A DNA stretch of 55,486 bases, taken from the NCBI GenBank assembly GCA_018817165.1, contig JAHITY010000069.1:1-55486 (forward strand), written 5' to 3'. How positions within the stretch are numbered: position 1 is the stretch's first letter; each line of letters begins with the position of its first letter. Positions 1-10,422 of this stretch are shown here, piece by piece. Under the pieces are notes generated by a model. It had not been told where the DNA came from. It worked only from the letters and a program-made list of their open reading frames with translations, and did no database searches. This DNA is from Candidatus Omnitrophota bacterium (lineage in GTDB: Bacteria; Omnitrophota; Gorgyraeia; B26-G9). The position numbers were made by a program, and so were the translations under genes.

Positions 1-131
1 AGCCTGAGAATCTGTGAGCTGACTTGTCTTTTTCTTCTCCAATTTTTTCAGGATTTCGGCAATCCGCTATTTTTGCCCCCTGATTCTATACAGTCTTAAT
101 TTGGCATCCAATGCGGTCACAATTCGGTGCG
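1..131. other. Unassigned left end of window
   Basis: I recognise no gene here. On the minus strand a short open stretch can be read that is rich in Lys, Arg and Leu and ends at a TAG near position 70. It has no family motif I can name. An in-frame TAA at 132-134 separates this stretch from the MarC-like reading frame to its right. The sequence may be a contig edge or the remains of another gene. Confidence 0.3.
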
Positions 132-164
132 TAACACTTATACATCCTGGCCCTGATTAACCCA

Positions 165-710
165 GTGAGCAAAATTTCTATCCTCTCCGCCTTTGCCACT
201 GATGAAGAACGCCGCGAAATAGTTCCAATTTCCGTTAAATCTACTATTGTTGCCTTTCTTATTCTCATGCTTTCGATGATTGCCGGAGAATTTGTGCTAA
301 GCAAAATATTTCATGTTGATTTTTATTCTTTAAAAATCGGCGGAGGAATTATCTTATTCTGGGCGGGATTCGGAGCCTTGAGCAAAGGCGTTTTTTTTCA
401 GCACAATGCGCATGAAAAATTTTCTGATATTTCGATCGTGCCTTTAGCTTGCCCGATGATTGCCGGCCCGGCAACAATAACCGTAATGCTTACTTTAAGT
501 ATTAATGACGGCGTAGGCATAACCACTATGGCAACGCTAATCGCATTATTAATCAATATGTTATTAATGTTTCTCTCTTTTTCGATAAGTAAAATTCTAA
601 CAAAATTTAATATTCTCGGGGCATTAATCAGGCTAACCGGATTAATTGTTTTAACAATGGGGATTCAAATGGTACTTGACGGTATACAGCTCTGGATAAA
701 AATAATTTAA
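165..710 (+). CDS. MarC-family integral membrane protein, 5' end disrupted
   Basis: The 181-residue product has four to five hydrophobic helices. It carries the MarC-type stretches around 'IGGGIILFWAGFGAL' and 'PLACPMIAGPATITVML'. MarC proteins are inner-membrane proteins of about 200 residues with unsettled function (NAAT/UPF0056 family). The family's first helix with an 'NP(V/I)' turn is only partly present. Upstream codons 135-164 still read as 'HLYILALINP' in frame, but an in-frame TAA at 132 and the lack of ATG, GTG or TTG there leave only the GTG at 165. No Shine-Dalgarno precedes that GTG. I infer a truncated or decayed N terminus, or a base error. Ten bases separate it from the next gene. 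Confidence 0.65.
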   Translation: MSKISILSAFATDEERREIVPISVKSTIVAFLILMLSMIAGEFVLSKIFHVDFYSLKIGGGIILFWAGFGALSKGVFFQHNAHEKFSDISIVPLACPMIAGPATITVMLTLSINDGVGITTMATLIALLINMLLMFLSFSISKILTKFNILGALIRLTGLIVLTMGIQMVLDGIQLWIKII

Positions 711-720
711 GGAATTAATT

Positions 721-1416
721 ATGATCAAATCAAAAATAAAAATACGCACCAAATATGTACCCAAAGGAATTAAGATTCTTTATGAAGATCGGGACATTAT
801 CGTAATTGATAAAGACGCGGGGCTTTTGAGTGTCAAAGCAAACTATGAAGCAGAGCAAACCGCTCATAATCTACTTACCCAATATATCCGCAAAGGCAAT
901 TCAAAATCAAAGCTGGAATTATTTGCTATACATCGATTAGACCGCGATACTTCCGGGATATTGATTTTTGCCAAGAGTTTCAAAATCCGGGAACAATTTG
1001 CCGCGCAATGGAAAGATGTGGAAAAAAAATATATCGCGATTGTCAATGGGCATTTAAGAGAAAAAACCGGAATTATTGAATCTTATTTAGCGGAAGATGA
1101 TGATTACATCGTCCATTCCGTTAAAAACCCCCATGACGGAAAACTGGCGCGGACTCAATATAAAGTTATCGAGGAATCCAAAGACTGCAGTCTATTGGAA
1201 ATCAATCTTTTAACCGGCAGAAAAAATCAAATCCGGGTTCATTTTTCAGAAAAAAGACATCCTCTGGTCGGAGATGTAAAATACCGAAGAAATCCTAAAG
1301 GAAGATTAGCTTTGCATGCCTGGTCAATAAAATTCAAGCATCCTTTTAACAATCAGGAAATGCTGTTTGAAACAAAAATCCCTGTATTTTTTTCAAACTA
1401 TTTAGCAACGCATTAA
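721..1416 (+). CDS. RluA-family 23S/tRNA pseudouridine synthase
   Basis: This enzyme would isomerise uridine to pseudouridine in structured RNA. The catalytic motif 'HRLDRDTSG' is complete and holds the nucleophilic Asp. The later 'TGRKNQIRVHF' motif of the RluA family is also present. At 231 residues it has only the catalytic domain. There is no N-terminal S4 RNA-binding domain, so the exact target base cannot be assigned. It follows the MarC-like gene by 10 bases and probably shares its transcript. It converges on nadA, whose stop codon is 15 bases away. Confidence 0.88.
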   Translation: MIKSKIKIRTKYVPKGIKILYEDRDIIVIDKDAGLLSVKANYEAEQTAHNLLTQYIRKGNSKSKLELFAIHRLDRDTSGILIFAKSFKIREQFAAQWKDVEKKYIAIVNGHLREKTGIIESYLAEDDDYIVHSVKNPHDGKLARTQYKVIEESKDCSLLEINLLTGRKNQIRVHFSEKRHPLVGDVKYRRNPKGRLALHAWSIKFKHPFNNQEMLFETKIPVFFSNYLATH

Positions 1417-1431
1417 GCTTTAATCTTTTGC

Positions 1432-2343
1432 TTAAGCATATTCGATCATTCTTTGAATGCTTTTTTGCGCGCGTTTAAGAGTAGTTTCCGGCAAAGTAAC
1501 TTCATCTTTCATTAGCTCTAGTGATTTAAGCACTTTGTCCAAAGTGATCTTTTTCATATTCGGACAAACCGCGATATCAGCAGCCGCATAAAATTTCTTA
1601 TCCGGATTATCCTGGGCCAAACGATAGAGCATCCCGGTTTCTGTACCAATGATAAATTCTTGATGCTCGGATTCTTTTACAAATCGGCTCATCCCGCCAG
1701 TGGACAATGCCTGATCCGCGAGATCAACAACCTCTTGTGAACATTCCGGATGAACCAAAACTATCGCCTCAGGATGCTCTGCTTTTTTCTTTCTGATATA
1801 CTCAGGGAGTATCCGAGCATGCGTCGGACAATAGCCGGGCCAAAAAGAAAACTGACGGTCAACCTTTGTTGAAGCATAATGAGCTAAATGTCTATCCGGA
1901 ATAAACATAATCTTATCGGTTTTATTAAAAGCTTTTTCCGCGATCATCACCGCATTGGCCGAAGTACAGCAGATATCGCTCTCGGCTTTTACTTCGGCTG
2001 ATGAATTAACATAACAAAGAGTTTTCATTGTCGGATGTTTTTGTTTAATTTTCTTCAATTGCTCAGCTGTGATCATATTAGCCATCGGACACCCGGCATT
2101 CCGATCTGGAATCAACACAACTTTTTCCGGAGAAATGATCTTGGCAGTTTCCGCCATAAAATATACTCCGCAGAAAACAATCACATCCGCTTTTGTTCTC
2201 GAGGCCTCAAGGCTTAAACCCAAAGAATCGCCCCGATAATCAGCAATATCCTGAATTTCCGGCAATTGATAATTATGCACCAGAATAACCGCGTTTTTTT
2301 GATTTTTAAGTTTCTGAATTTTTTCTTTTATATCCATAAGCAT
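1432..2343 (-). CDS. nadA: Quinolinate synthase NadA
   Basis: NadA condenses iminoaspartate with dihydroxyacetone phosphate to quinolinate, the first ring of NAD. The protein is 303 residues, the usual size. The three [4Fe-4S] ligand cysteines appear at about residues 85 ('AGCPMA'), 172 ('GYCPTH') and 260 ('VCPNMK'), with the spacing known for characterised NadA. The family motif 'CGVYFMAETAKI' is present near residue 58. No nadB or nadC lies in the window. The ATG at 2343 has no obvious Shine-Dalgarno. A second ATG two codons later is also possible. Confidence 0.93.
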   Translation of the reverse strand: MLMDIKEKIQKLKNQKNAVILVHNYQLPEIQDIADYRGDSLGLSLEASRTKADVIVFCGVYFMAETAKIISPEKVVLIPDRNAGCPMANMITAEQLKKIKQKHPTMKTLCYVNSSAEVKAESDICCTSANAVMIAEKAFNKTDKIMFIPDRHLAHYASTKVDRQFSFWPGYCPTHARILPEYIRKKKAEHPEAIVLVHPECSQEVVDLADQALSTGGMSRFVKESEHQEFIIGTETGMLYRLAQDNPDKKFYAAADIAVCPNMKKITLDKVLKSLELMKDEVTLPETTLKRAQKSIQRMIEYA

Positions 2344-2417
2344 TTATTAGAGATTAAACCGTTTTTATTAAATATGAAAATCGCCAGCTAGATATTTCCT
2401 ATCTATAATATAATCTA

Positions 2418-3017
2418 TTATTTTTGAGAAATCTGAAAAATACCGGTATTGGCAAATACATTCGGGAAGAAATATATTCTTTTCTTAAAATTCAAATATA
2501 TAGTCTGCTCGATATTTATATTTTTTTCCGAGCAATAATGTTTAAAATCATATATCGTGAGAAAATGCAAATTAGGAGTCTGGTACCATTTATAAGGCAA
2601 AGCCGCGGTTATCGGAGTTCTGCCCAAGAAAAACACCTGAAACCTTGACTTATAATAAGTAAAGTTGGGAAAGCCAACAATAACTTTCTTGCCAACTCTT
2701 AAAGCATTAATCAAAACTTGTTCTAAGTGAATCACCTGCTGCAAACTTTCATTTAAAATCACATAATCAAATGATTTGTCTTTATACTCGGCAAGCTCTG
2801 TATCAATATCACCATGTAAAACATTCAAACCTTTTTCCACGCATTTGTATATTTCCTGCTCATTGATCTCAACGCCCTGTCCGCTGATCTGCTTTTTCTC
2901 TGACAAAAGACGCAAAAGCCCCCCGTCACCGCAGCCCAGATCCAAAACCGAACTATTCGGATTAACTAGATCACAAATAAACTTATGATCTAATCTTTGA
3001 TTTTGCTTATTTTCCAT
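2418..3017 (-). CDS. metW: MetW-like methyltransferase-fold protein
   Basis: MetW proteins have a class I SAM-methyltransferase fold and are encoded beside metX. They are thought to assist or regulate MetX in O-acyl-homoserine synthesis. The nucleotide-binding glycine loop '[15 protein letters not shown]' lies at residues 20-34, and the '[11 protein letters not shown]' signature of the family is visible. Its start codon overlaps the 3' end of metX by 11 bases, which indicates translational coupling. The length of 199 residues is normal. Confidence 0.88.
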   Translation of the reverse strand: MENKQNQRLDHKFICDLVNPNSSVLDLGCGDGGLLRLLSEKKQISGQGVEINEQEIYKCVEKGLNVLHGDIDTELAEYKDKSFDYVILNESLQQVIHLEQVLINALRVGKKVIVGFPNFTYYKSRFQVFFLGRTPITAALPYKWYQTPNLHFLTIYDFKHYCSEKNINIEQTIYLNFKKRIYFFPNVFANTGIFQISQK

Positions 3018-4131
3018 TCAGATAAACTCCCTTTAAAAAATGTGAGATCAATCTGCTCTGCTCCTTGACTTCCAGCAAAAACGCATCATGGCCATAAGTC
3101 GATTTAATTTCGCAAGAAGTAACATCAATATTATTATGCTTAAGCGCTCTGACTATTTTTTTTGACTGATATACCGGATACAGCCAGTCAGAAGTAAAAG
3201 CAATAACTAAAAACTTAGTATTAACTTTTTCCGGTTTTGAAAACAACTTACCATCAGACAAATCAAAATAATCCATTGCCCGGGTAATATACAAATAGGA
3301 ATTAGCATCAAATCTTTTTACAAAACTATCTCCGCGATAACGCAAATATCCTTCTACCTCAAAGTCCGATGCAAAGCTAAAACTATAGGCTTCATCTTTT
3401 AGTCGGCGAGAAAACTTAGTTTCCATTGATTCATCGCTCATATAGGTAATATGCCCGATCATCCGGGCAACTGCCAAACCCCGCTCCGGCTGAGTATGTT
3501 CATAATAATTACCTTGCTGCCAATTAGGATCAGCCATAACCGCCTGCCTGCCGACTTCATCAAAAGCAATCTGCTGCGGTGAATGTTTTAAAGTTGTGGC
3601 AATCGGAATTGCCGATGCCACCATTTCGGGATATAAAGCTACCCATTGCAAAGCCTGCATTCCGCCCATTGAGCCGCCGCAAACACTTAGTAACTTTTTT
3701 ATCCCTAATCTCTCGACCAGTTTTTTCTGAGCTTTAACCATATCAGCAATTGTAATCAGCGGAAATTCAAGCGCATATGGTTTATTAGTAAGCGGATTTA
3801 TTGATGATGGGCCTGTGCTGCCCAGACATCCTCCGATCACATTCGAACAAATAACAAAATATTTATTGGTGTCAAATGCCTTTCCCGGACCGATCATATC
3901 ATCCCACCAACCCGGCTTCTCCGCTCCAGCATAATATCCAGCAGCATGCGCATCACCGGAAAAAGCATGCACGATTAAAACAGCATTGCTTTTTTCGGCA
4001 TTCAACTGACCATAAGTTTCATAAGCTAAGGTAATTGGGCCAAGCTTTTGGCCTGATTCTAACTCAATAATATCAGTTGCCTGAGAAAATTTTGCATATT
4101 CAAGTTTAACTATGCCTACACTATTTTCCAA
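3007..4131 (-). CDS. metX: Homoserine O-acetyltransferase MetX
   Basis: MetX is an alpha/beta-hydrolase that activates homoserine with acetyl-CoA (or succinyl-CoA in some clades) for methionine synthesis. The nucleophile elbow '[12 protein letters not shown]', the Asp of 'FTSDWLYP' and the His of 'YGHDAFLLE' make up the catalytic triad. At 374 residues it is full length. The reading frame starts with TTG at 4131, with AGGAG about ten bases upstream. No closer ATG fits the conserved N terminus. Its product is the substrate of the MetY enzyme two genes upstream. Confidence 0.92.
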   Translation of the reverse strand: MENSVGIVKLEYAKFSQATDIIELESGQKLGPITLAYETYGQLNAEKSNAVLIVHAFSGDAHAAGYYAGAEKPGWWDDMIGPGKAFDTNKYFVICSNVIGGCLGSTGPSSINPLTNKPYALEFPLITIADMVKAQKKLVERLGIKKLLSVCGGSMGGMQALQWVALYPEMVASAIPIATTLKHSPQQIAFDEVGRQAVMADPNWQQGNYYEHTQPERGLAVARMIGHITYMSDESMETKFSRRLKDEAYSFSFASDFEVEGYLRYRGDSFVKRFDANSYLYITRAMDYFDLSDGKLFSKPEKVNTKFLVIAFTSDWLYPVYQSKKIVRALKHNNIDVTSCEIKSTYGHDAFLLEVKEQSRLISHFLKGVYLNGK

Positions 4132-4198
4132 ATCTTTTAATCTCCTATATTGGATATTGGCTTTTTACCCCTATCCCCAAATCCCTACACCCTGGTTT

Positions 4199-5134
4199 TT
4201 ACATCATCCCTTCGTCAAACAACCAGGTTGATAAATATCTTTCTCCGCAACTGGGCAGAATAGTCACAATATTTTTATGCTTAAATTCCGGGCGCTTCGC
4301 AACTTCAATTGCCGCCCAAACCGCTGCTCCGCTGGAAATACCGACGAGCAATCCTTCTTCTTTAGCTAATCTTCTGGCTATCGCTCCTGCATCAATATGG
4401 CTGATCAGCATTATTTCATCAATTATATCCCGATTTAATATCTGGGGAATAAAGCCCGCGCCAATTCCCTGGATCTTATGTCCCCCCGGAGCTCCTCCGG
4501 ACAATACTGGCGATTCCTTGGGTTCAAGGGCAATAATTTTAACCTTGGGATTACGCGCTTTTAAGACTTCACCAACTCCCGTAATTGTTCCACCCGTACC
4601 CACCCCAGCAATAAACACATCCACCTTCCCCGCGGTATCTCGCCAGATTTCTTCAGCAGTTGTTTTTCTGTGAATTTCCGGATTAGCCGGATTATTAAAC
4701 TGCTGCGGCATATAGCTGTGTTTTGTTTGTTGCACTAATTCTTCCGCTTTGGCTACAGCGCCTTTCATCCCTTTAGCCCCTTCAGTTAATACTAATTCCG
4801 CGCCAAGGATCTGAAGTAATTTTCTTCTTTCCATGCTCATAGTATCAGGCATAGTTAAGATCAATCTATATCCTTTAGCCGCGCAAACAAAGGCCAAAGC
4901 AATTCCTGTATTACCGCTTGTGGGTTCAATCACTATAGAATTTTTATTTAATTTTCCCTGCTGCTCAGCAGTTTCAATCATCGCAACTCCGATTCGATCT
5001 TTAACACTGGAAAGCGGATTGAAAAATTCAAGTTTTAAATAAATATTTGCTTCCAGGCCTTGGCTTAATTTATTTAGTTTTACCATCGGCGTATTGCCAA
5101 TTGTTTTAGTTATATCATTAAATAATTTACTCAT
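4199..5134 (-). CDS. cysK: Cysteine synthase (O-acetylserine sulfhydrylase)
   Basis: This PLP enzyme makes cysteine from O-acetylserine and sulfide. The PLP lysine lies in 'LSSVKDRIG', the substrate loop is 'PTSGNTGIA', and the phosphate-binding loop is '[13 protein letters not shown]'. The protein is 311 residues, which is normal. It sits between metY (12 bases upstream) and metX, so sulfide can flow to both cysteine and homocysteine from one operon. No serine acetyltransferase is present in the window. Confidence 0.94.
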   Translation of the reverse strand: MSKLFNDITKTIGNTPMVKLNKLSQGLEANIYLKLEFFNPLSSVKDRIGVAMIETAEQQGKLNKNSIVIEPTSGNTGIALAFVCAAKGYRLILTMPDTMSMERRKLLQILGAELVLTEGAKGMKGAVAKAEELVQQTKHSYMPQQFNNPANPEIHRKTTAEEIWRDTAGKVDVFIAGVGTGGTITGVGEVLKARNPKVKIIALEPKESPVLSGGAPGGHKIQGIGAGFIPQILNRDIIDEIMLISHIDAGAIARRLAKEEGLLVGISSGAAVWAAIEVAKRPEFKHKNIVTILPSCGERYLSTWLFDEGMM

Positions 5135-5146
5135 AAATATCCCTCC

Positions 5147-6463
<1,317 letters not shown>

Positions 6464-6490
6464 TTAGTAAACCTTTTAACAATTTAAATT

Positions 6491-6931
6491 TTATATACAA
6501 TAACTTACTGCTGTTTTATTTACATCTTTACACTGCTCAACTAAATTTTTCAAAGTAACTGAATCAAGCATATTGCGAATTGTATTTCCCATATTGTCCC
6601 AAAGCCCTCTGGTCACACAAGCTGATACTCTGGAACAAGATGAAGAATTTTTAATGCATTTAACTAAATTTAAATCTCCATCCAATACGGATACAATCTG
6701 GCGCATGGTAATTTTAGCCGGAGGCCGGGATAATACATAACCGCCTTTTGCCCCGCGAAATGAGTTAACTAAACCCGCTTTTTTTAAAGGAATAATTATT
6801 TGACTTAAATATTTCTCAGAAATATCTTCTATTTTTGCAATCTGCTTAAGATAAAAAGGTCCTTGGCCATAATGCAATCCCAGTTCTACCATCAACCTGG
6901 CACCATAGCGCACCCTTGTTGAAATCTTCAT
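6491..6931 (-). CDS. Rrf2-family transcription regulator, IscR/CymR type
   Basis: An N-terminal winged helix begins 'MKISTRVRYGARLMVELG'. Further on there is a three-cysteine cluster spaced C-x6-C-x5-C ('CIKNSSSC', then 'SRVSAC'), as used for Fe-S binding in IscR-like proteins. GGGAGG lies five bases before the ATG at 6931. That start is preferred to the ATG seven codons upstream at 6952, which has no such site. Its position beside metY, cysK and the sulfite reductase suggests control of sulfur assimilation, as CymR does in Bacillus. That role is inferred from context and family. Confidence 0.86.
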   Translation of the reverse strand: MKISTRVRYGARLMVELGLHYGQGPFYLKQIAKIEDISEKYLSQIIIPLKKAGLVNSFRGAKGGYVLSRPPAKITMRQIVSVLDGDLNLVKCIKNSSSCSRVSACVTRGLWDNMGNTIRNMLDSVTLKNLVEQCKDVNKTAVSYCI

Positions 6932-7019
6932 TAATTCCTCCCAAACTGCCATTTCCGACTAAATCACCGTATTATTAATATTATACTCTTTTTTTTTTAA
7001 TTAAAGCAATTCAATATGT

Positions 7020-7760
7020 TTAATAACCTGTAAGTTCTAAACCGATTACCTCGAGAAACTTATGTTTGCCGAACTGCTCAATTGTTTCTCCCAGTCTTTG
7101 CTTGGGCTGGGCATTTTTTCGATAAAACTCAATCACCTTTTCGATCACTTTAAATAAATCCTCCTGGCTAAAAACTTTTTCCAGCTTAATCCCTTGTCTG
7201 GGATTTTTTCCGCCGCAGCCGCCGATATATACCCCATAACCAATTCTTTTGCTCGCATCCTGAGCTTTTAAATCAACCTGGCCAAAAACTCCAATCTCAG
7301 AGCTCTGACCTCTGGTACAGAGATTTGGGCAGCCGGCAACAGCAATTTTAAATTTATGCGGCAAGTCCATGGCACAAATTATTCCATGCTCATTTTCTAA
7401 AGCATCAACAAAGGCAAAAGTATTGATCAATCCGCTTTTACACCAATTATTGCCCGGACAGCTAGTTGTTGCTCTTAATCTTGAACCAGAAGTTCCCAAC
7501 TGAATTCCTGCCTGCTTAACAATAAATTCCACATTATCAATATCCGCATACTTAATATGCGGTATTTCAATACCTTGCCGAACTGTCATATGAACAAATC
7601 CCTCGCCATAAGTATCCGCAATGTTTGATACAATTTTCAAATGAGTGCTATTATAATTTCCCGCAGGCATTCTAGTGCGCAAAGCAAATTCCCCAGCAGC
7701 ACGTGATTTTAAAAAACCGCGTTTTTTCAATGCCTCATAATCAATTAAATTTTGCTCCAT
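7020..7760 (-). CDS. Small siroheme/[4Fe-4S] sulfite (or nitrite) reductase
   Basis: The 246-residue protein has one nitrite/sulfite reductase repeat. The siroheme-[4Fe-4S] cysteines are in 'SCPGNNWC' (C-x5-C) and 'GCPNLC' (C-x3-C). It is far shorter than the roughly 570-residue CysI/NirA type and has no extra ferredoxin domain. It fits the low-molecular-weight assimilatory sulfite reductases of anaerobes. GAGGAG lies seven bases before the ATG at 7760, whereas an upstream ATG at 7796 lacks such a site. The neighbouring cysK and metY argue for sulfite over nitrite. Siroheme could come from the CobA-HemD fusion at 53674-55203. Confidence 0.82.
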   Translation of the reverse strand: MEQNLIDYEALKKRGFLKSRAAGEFALRTRMPAGNYNSTHLKIVSNIADTYGEGFVHMTVRQGIEIPHIKYADIDNVEFIVKQAGIQLGTSGSRLRATTSCPGNNWCKSGLINTFAFVDALENEHGIICAMDLPHKFKIAVAGCPNLCTRGQSSEIGVFGQVDLKAQDASKRIGYGVYIGGCGGKNPRQGIKLEKVFSQEDLFKVIEKVIEFYRKNAQPKQRLGETIEQFGKHKFLEVIGLELTGY

Positions 7761-7844
7761 ATTTAATCTCCTCAATAAATCATTTGCCTTAAGCAACCAA
7801 AAAAGATTATTTCCAAGTTGCTTATCCTACCAATAAATCAATTA

Positions 7845-7860
7845 TAATCACTAGTGATTA
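7845..7860. promoter_or_regulatory. 16-bp perfect palindrome, operator candidate
   Basis: TAATCACTAGTGATTA is a perfect dyad in the untranslated leader of the sulfite reductase gene. It has no loop, so it is more likely a protein-binding DNA site than an RNA hairpin. It shares the ACTAGT core with the palindrome at 7936-7945. The Rrf2 regulator at 6491-6931 is the obvious candidate ligand, by inference. Confidence 0.5.
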
Positions 7861-7935
7861 AGTAGTAAATTGACTATTAATTGAATTTTATTTTAATTTT
7901 ACCTCTAAATACTACTATTTATTATTTATATTGAT

Positions 7936-7973
7936 TTACTAGTAATTATAATAAAAATATATAGACTTGTCAA
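7936..7973 (-). promoter_or_regulatory. Consensus sigma-70 promoter of the sulfite reductase gene with palindrome
   Basis: On the minus strand TTGACA (7973-7968) and TATAAT (7950-7945) are separated by exactly 17 bases. The predicted start is near 7938, giving a leader of about 180 bases. A perfect 10-bp palindrome, TTACTAGTAA (7936-7945), overlaps the -10 edge and the start point, where a repressor would block initiation. The -35 box overlaps the stop codon of the upstream glycosyltransferase gene. Confidence 0.75.
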
Positions 7974-8644
7974 CTGCTTTTAAGCATATTTGAAATAAAA
8001 TCGCGCAGTTTATTTAAATCACCATCTGAGGAGTAGTTGGCGGATTTCAGTTTATTATTAAGAAAAAGTAAATCTTCCTTTTCATCAATATCAAAATGTT
8101 CGTCAAGAATACTTAACTTATAATTAAGCTTCATTGCTTTTTGTTTGGTTTTCACAAACACTAGATTAGTTGACCAAACATTAAGATCAAACAACTCTGG
8201 CGCAGGCTTTTTGATTCCCAGCAAATAATACCCGCCATCTGAAGAAGGACCAATCACACAATCAGATTTATCCAGAGCGAAAAAAGCTTGATCAATCATA
8301 GCTTGGTCAAGCAAAGGGCTATCTGAACCGATCACAACCACTTTTTCCGATCCCAAACTAAAAATCTGAGCAAAAGCAGTTTTAAGCCGCTCCCCAAGAG
8401 CACCGCTGCTCTGAGCAAATAAATTGACTTCGCCATTCAACCATTTTTTTACCTGCTCATGCTTTTCCCCAGGATCAAAAAAAACAATTGTCTGATAATT
8501 ATCCGATTTTGTCCTTTTTATTATCAAGGGAACAAATAATTCATACAACTTGCTCGCATTAACATTCCCAATAGTTTTAGCCAAACGAGTTTTAACTTTG
8601 CCAGGCTCAGGGTATTTTGCAAAAATAATCAAAGCATTTTTCAT
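7970..8644 (-). CDS. TIGR04282-type glycosyltransferase (arsenosugar/selenodomain locus transferase 1)
   Basis: The N terminus 'LIIFAKYPEPGKVKTRL' and the later 'VVIGSDSPLL' and 'GPSSDGGYYLLG' are hallmarks of the DUF2064/TIGR04282 family. This is a nucleotidyl/glycosyltransferase fold of about 220 residues that recurs beside ArsS-type radical SAM genes. In arsenosugar loci it is proposed to transfer a sugar. The substrate here is unknown. It lies 41 bases downstream of arsS and is read in the same direction. Confidence 0.85.
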   Translation of the reverse strand: MKNALIIFAKYPEPGKVKTRLAKTIGNVNASKLYELFVPLIIKRTKSDNYQTIVFFDPGEKHEQVKKWLNGEVNLFAQSSGALGERLKTAFAQIFSLGSEKVVVIGSDSPLLDQAMIDQAFFALDKSDCVIGPSSDGGYYLLGIKKPAPELFDLNVWSTNLVFVKTKQKAMKLNYKLSILDEHFDIDEKEDLLFLNNKLKSANYSSDGDLNKLRDFISNMLKSS

Positions 8645-8685
8645 ATCAGCTCCGCCTAAAACATTTAAAAGCTATTCCCTACATC

Positions 8686-9678
8686 CTATTTTAACTTATC
8701 ATTTTCTTTTGACAATGCGCCTTGACAGCTTGAACCATAGCCGGCTGTACAGGAAAGGCAATGCTCCCCGACCTGAATATCGCGATTTTTCAACTGGTCA
8801 AGATCAAGCTTATCAATCATCAGCGGATTACCATTCACATCTTTCAGCATCCAGCCCAAAGACTGATTGAAATCACAATCATAAACCCTGCCATCATAGC
8901 CAATGCTTAAAAATTTCCGACACATTATTCCACAGACAACCTCCGGATTAAAGTTCTGCCTAAGTAAGTCAATATAATTACTGTATTCACCTCGAGAATT
9001 AAGATAATCCTTAAACCGCTTAATTGGAACATTGGTAATTGTAACCAAGCGATTAAAATCTATATTATAATTTGCTTTTAACTGCTCGGAGTAAGCTTTT
9101 TGTAAAACAGCTTGCTGCTGAGGAAGAAATGCTCCGGATGGGTTATAAACAAGATCAAGCGCTAATTCAGCTTTTTTCGCATAGCCCAATTTATTTAATT
9201 TTTGCAAAGCTTTAATGCTTTTCTTAAACACACCCTCTCCCCTTTGCGCATCAACATTATCCTGACCATAGCAAGGCAATGAGCAAATAAGATGGATTTT
9301 GTGCTTTTTAAAAAACTCCGGCAAATATTCTTTTCCCGGCTCAAAAATCACACTCAAATTCGAGCGCACTATAATTTCCTGAACCAATGGGCGCGCATTT
9401 TTAATTAAATAATCAAAATCAGGATTTAGCTCCGGAGCTCCGCCGGTAATATCAAGAATCAATCCCTTATTATTCAAAAGAAATCGCAGGATAGCATCAA
9501 TCACTTGTTTGGACATGATTTTATTACCCTCAGGAGATGCGCCGACATGACAATGCATACAACTTTGATTGCATAAATTACCCATATTGATTTGAAGAGT
9601 TGTCAGGTCTGTTCTTTTTAAGCATGGATCTTGCAAAGATATACCACTTTGATCAAGAGCATTTATAAAAGCATTCAT
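8686..9678 (-). CDS. ArsS-like radical SAM protein (arsenosugar biosynthesis family)
   Basis: The radical SAM cluster motif is C36-x3-C40-x2-C43 in 'NLCNQSCMHCHVGASP'. The C-terminal half carries 'CGIMCRK', 'YDCDFNQ' and 'CLSCTAGYGSSCQGAL'. The last is the all-cysteine version of the selenodomain tail of the TIGR04167/ArsS family. ArsS adds a 5'-deoxyadenosyl group to dimethylated arsenic in arsenosugar synthesis. Its usual partner ArsM (arsenite methyltransferase) is absent from this window, so the actual substrate is open. The length of 330 residues is normal for the family. Confidence 0.87.
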   Translation of the reverse strand: MNAFINALDQSGISLQDPCLKRTDLTTLQINMGNLCNQSCMHCHVGASPEGNKIMSKQVIDAILRFLLNNKGLILDITGGAPELNPDFDYLIKNARPLVQEIIVRSNLSVIFEPGKEYLPEFFKKHKIHLICSLPCYGQDNVDAQRGEGVFKKSIKALQKLNKLGYAKKAELALDLVYNPSGAFLPQQQAVLQKAYSEQLKANYNIDFNRLVTITNVPIKRFKDYLNSRGEYSNYIDLLRQNFNPEVVCGIMCRKFLSIGYDGRVYDCDFNQSLGWMLKDVNGNPLMIDKLDLDQLKNRDIQVGEHCLSCTAGYGSSCQGALSKENDKLK

Positions 9679-9703
9679 TTAGCCTCCTAAACTTAAAGAA
9701 TAT

Positions 9704-10405
9704 TCATCGATTTTTTGTTTTTAAATCATGTGGCGTAATTTTATTTCCCAGGCGTTGTCTCAAGAACTTTTGTAAATAGTATACTCCGGATAAAAGAAGC
9801 ATTGCAACAATGATCTTCCAGAAATTTGCCGGATCAGACAAAGCACTGATAAGCGATCCGCCAAAATAAACCAAAGCAAAAGAACCTGGCATAATCCCGA
9901 TTAATGTAGCAAGAAAATAATCTCTAAACTTGACCTTGGTCAGCCCTAAACTTAGGTTTTGAATATCCCAAGCAACATTAGGGATAAGCCGAATAAGCAG
10001 AACAGTTAAAAAACCTTTTTTTTCAATTGCTTGATCTAGCTTTGCCATTTTACCTTTAACTATTTTTTCCACAGCCGAACGGGCAAAATAACGAGCAATA
10101 AAAAATTCTCCAATAGCAGAAAGATTTGCTCCGATTTGTAAAATAATAAATCCTTTTAGCGGCCCCCAAATTATTCCAGCAGAAGCAGAGGTAAGCGCAG
10201 CCGGAAGTAAAATCAATGGTCGAAATATATACAAAATAATATAAGCAATCGGACCCCATATACCGAATGAATCTATTTTTATTTTAAATTCATCTGAGCT
10301 AATCTGAGAAAAATCAATGTGCAAGGTTCTGACAATTGCCACAACAACACCAATAAATACTATTCCCAATATTAATTTCAACCATGGTTTTTTAGTAAAC
10401 TTCAT
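9704..10405 (-). CDS. TVP38/TMEM64-family membrane protein
   Basis: The 233-residue protein has about five to six hydrophobic helices. It contains the SNARE-associated/DedA-like motif region 'GPLKGFIILQIGANLSAIGEFFIARYFAR' (residues about 85-113) and 'RLIPNVAWDIQNLSLGLT'. DedA/TVP38 proteins are lipid-related membrane proteins, some of them lipid scramblases. This family often accompanies MerA-like flavoproteins and ArsS loci, as here. Its direct function is unknown. Confidence 0.85.
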   Translation of the reverse strand: MKFTKKPWLKLILGIVFIGVVVAIVRTLHIDFSQISSDEFKIKIDSFGIWGPIAYIILYIFRPLILLPAALTSASAGIIWGPLKGFIILQIGANLSAIGEFFIARYFARSAVEKIVKGKMAKLDQAIEKKGFLTVLLIRLIPNVAWDIQNLSLGLTKVKFRDYFLATLIGIMPGSFALVYFGGSLISALSDPANFWKIIVAMLLLSGVYYLQKFLRQRLGNKITPHDLKTKNR

Positions 10406-10422
10406 TTTACCTCACCATTTAT

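Noticed and set aside
86-304. Minus-strand 72-codon frame with a CxxxxxC pattern at the left end
   Set aside because: Most of it lies opposite the MarC-like coding region and it shows no family motif.
1417-1440. Terminator hairpin TTAAGC/GCTTAA between the pseudouridine synthase and nadA genes
   Set aside because: The stem is only six AT-rich pairs with no U-tract on either strand. Support is too weak.
7020-7760. Dissimilatory sulfite reductase subunit
   Set aside because: It is a single short chain with no dsrB or dsrC partner, and it sits with cysK and metY, which fits an assimilatory role.
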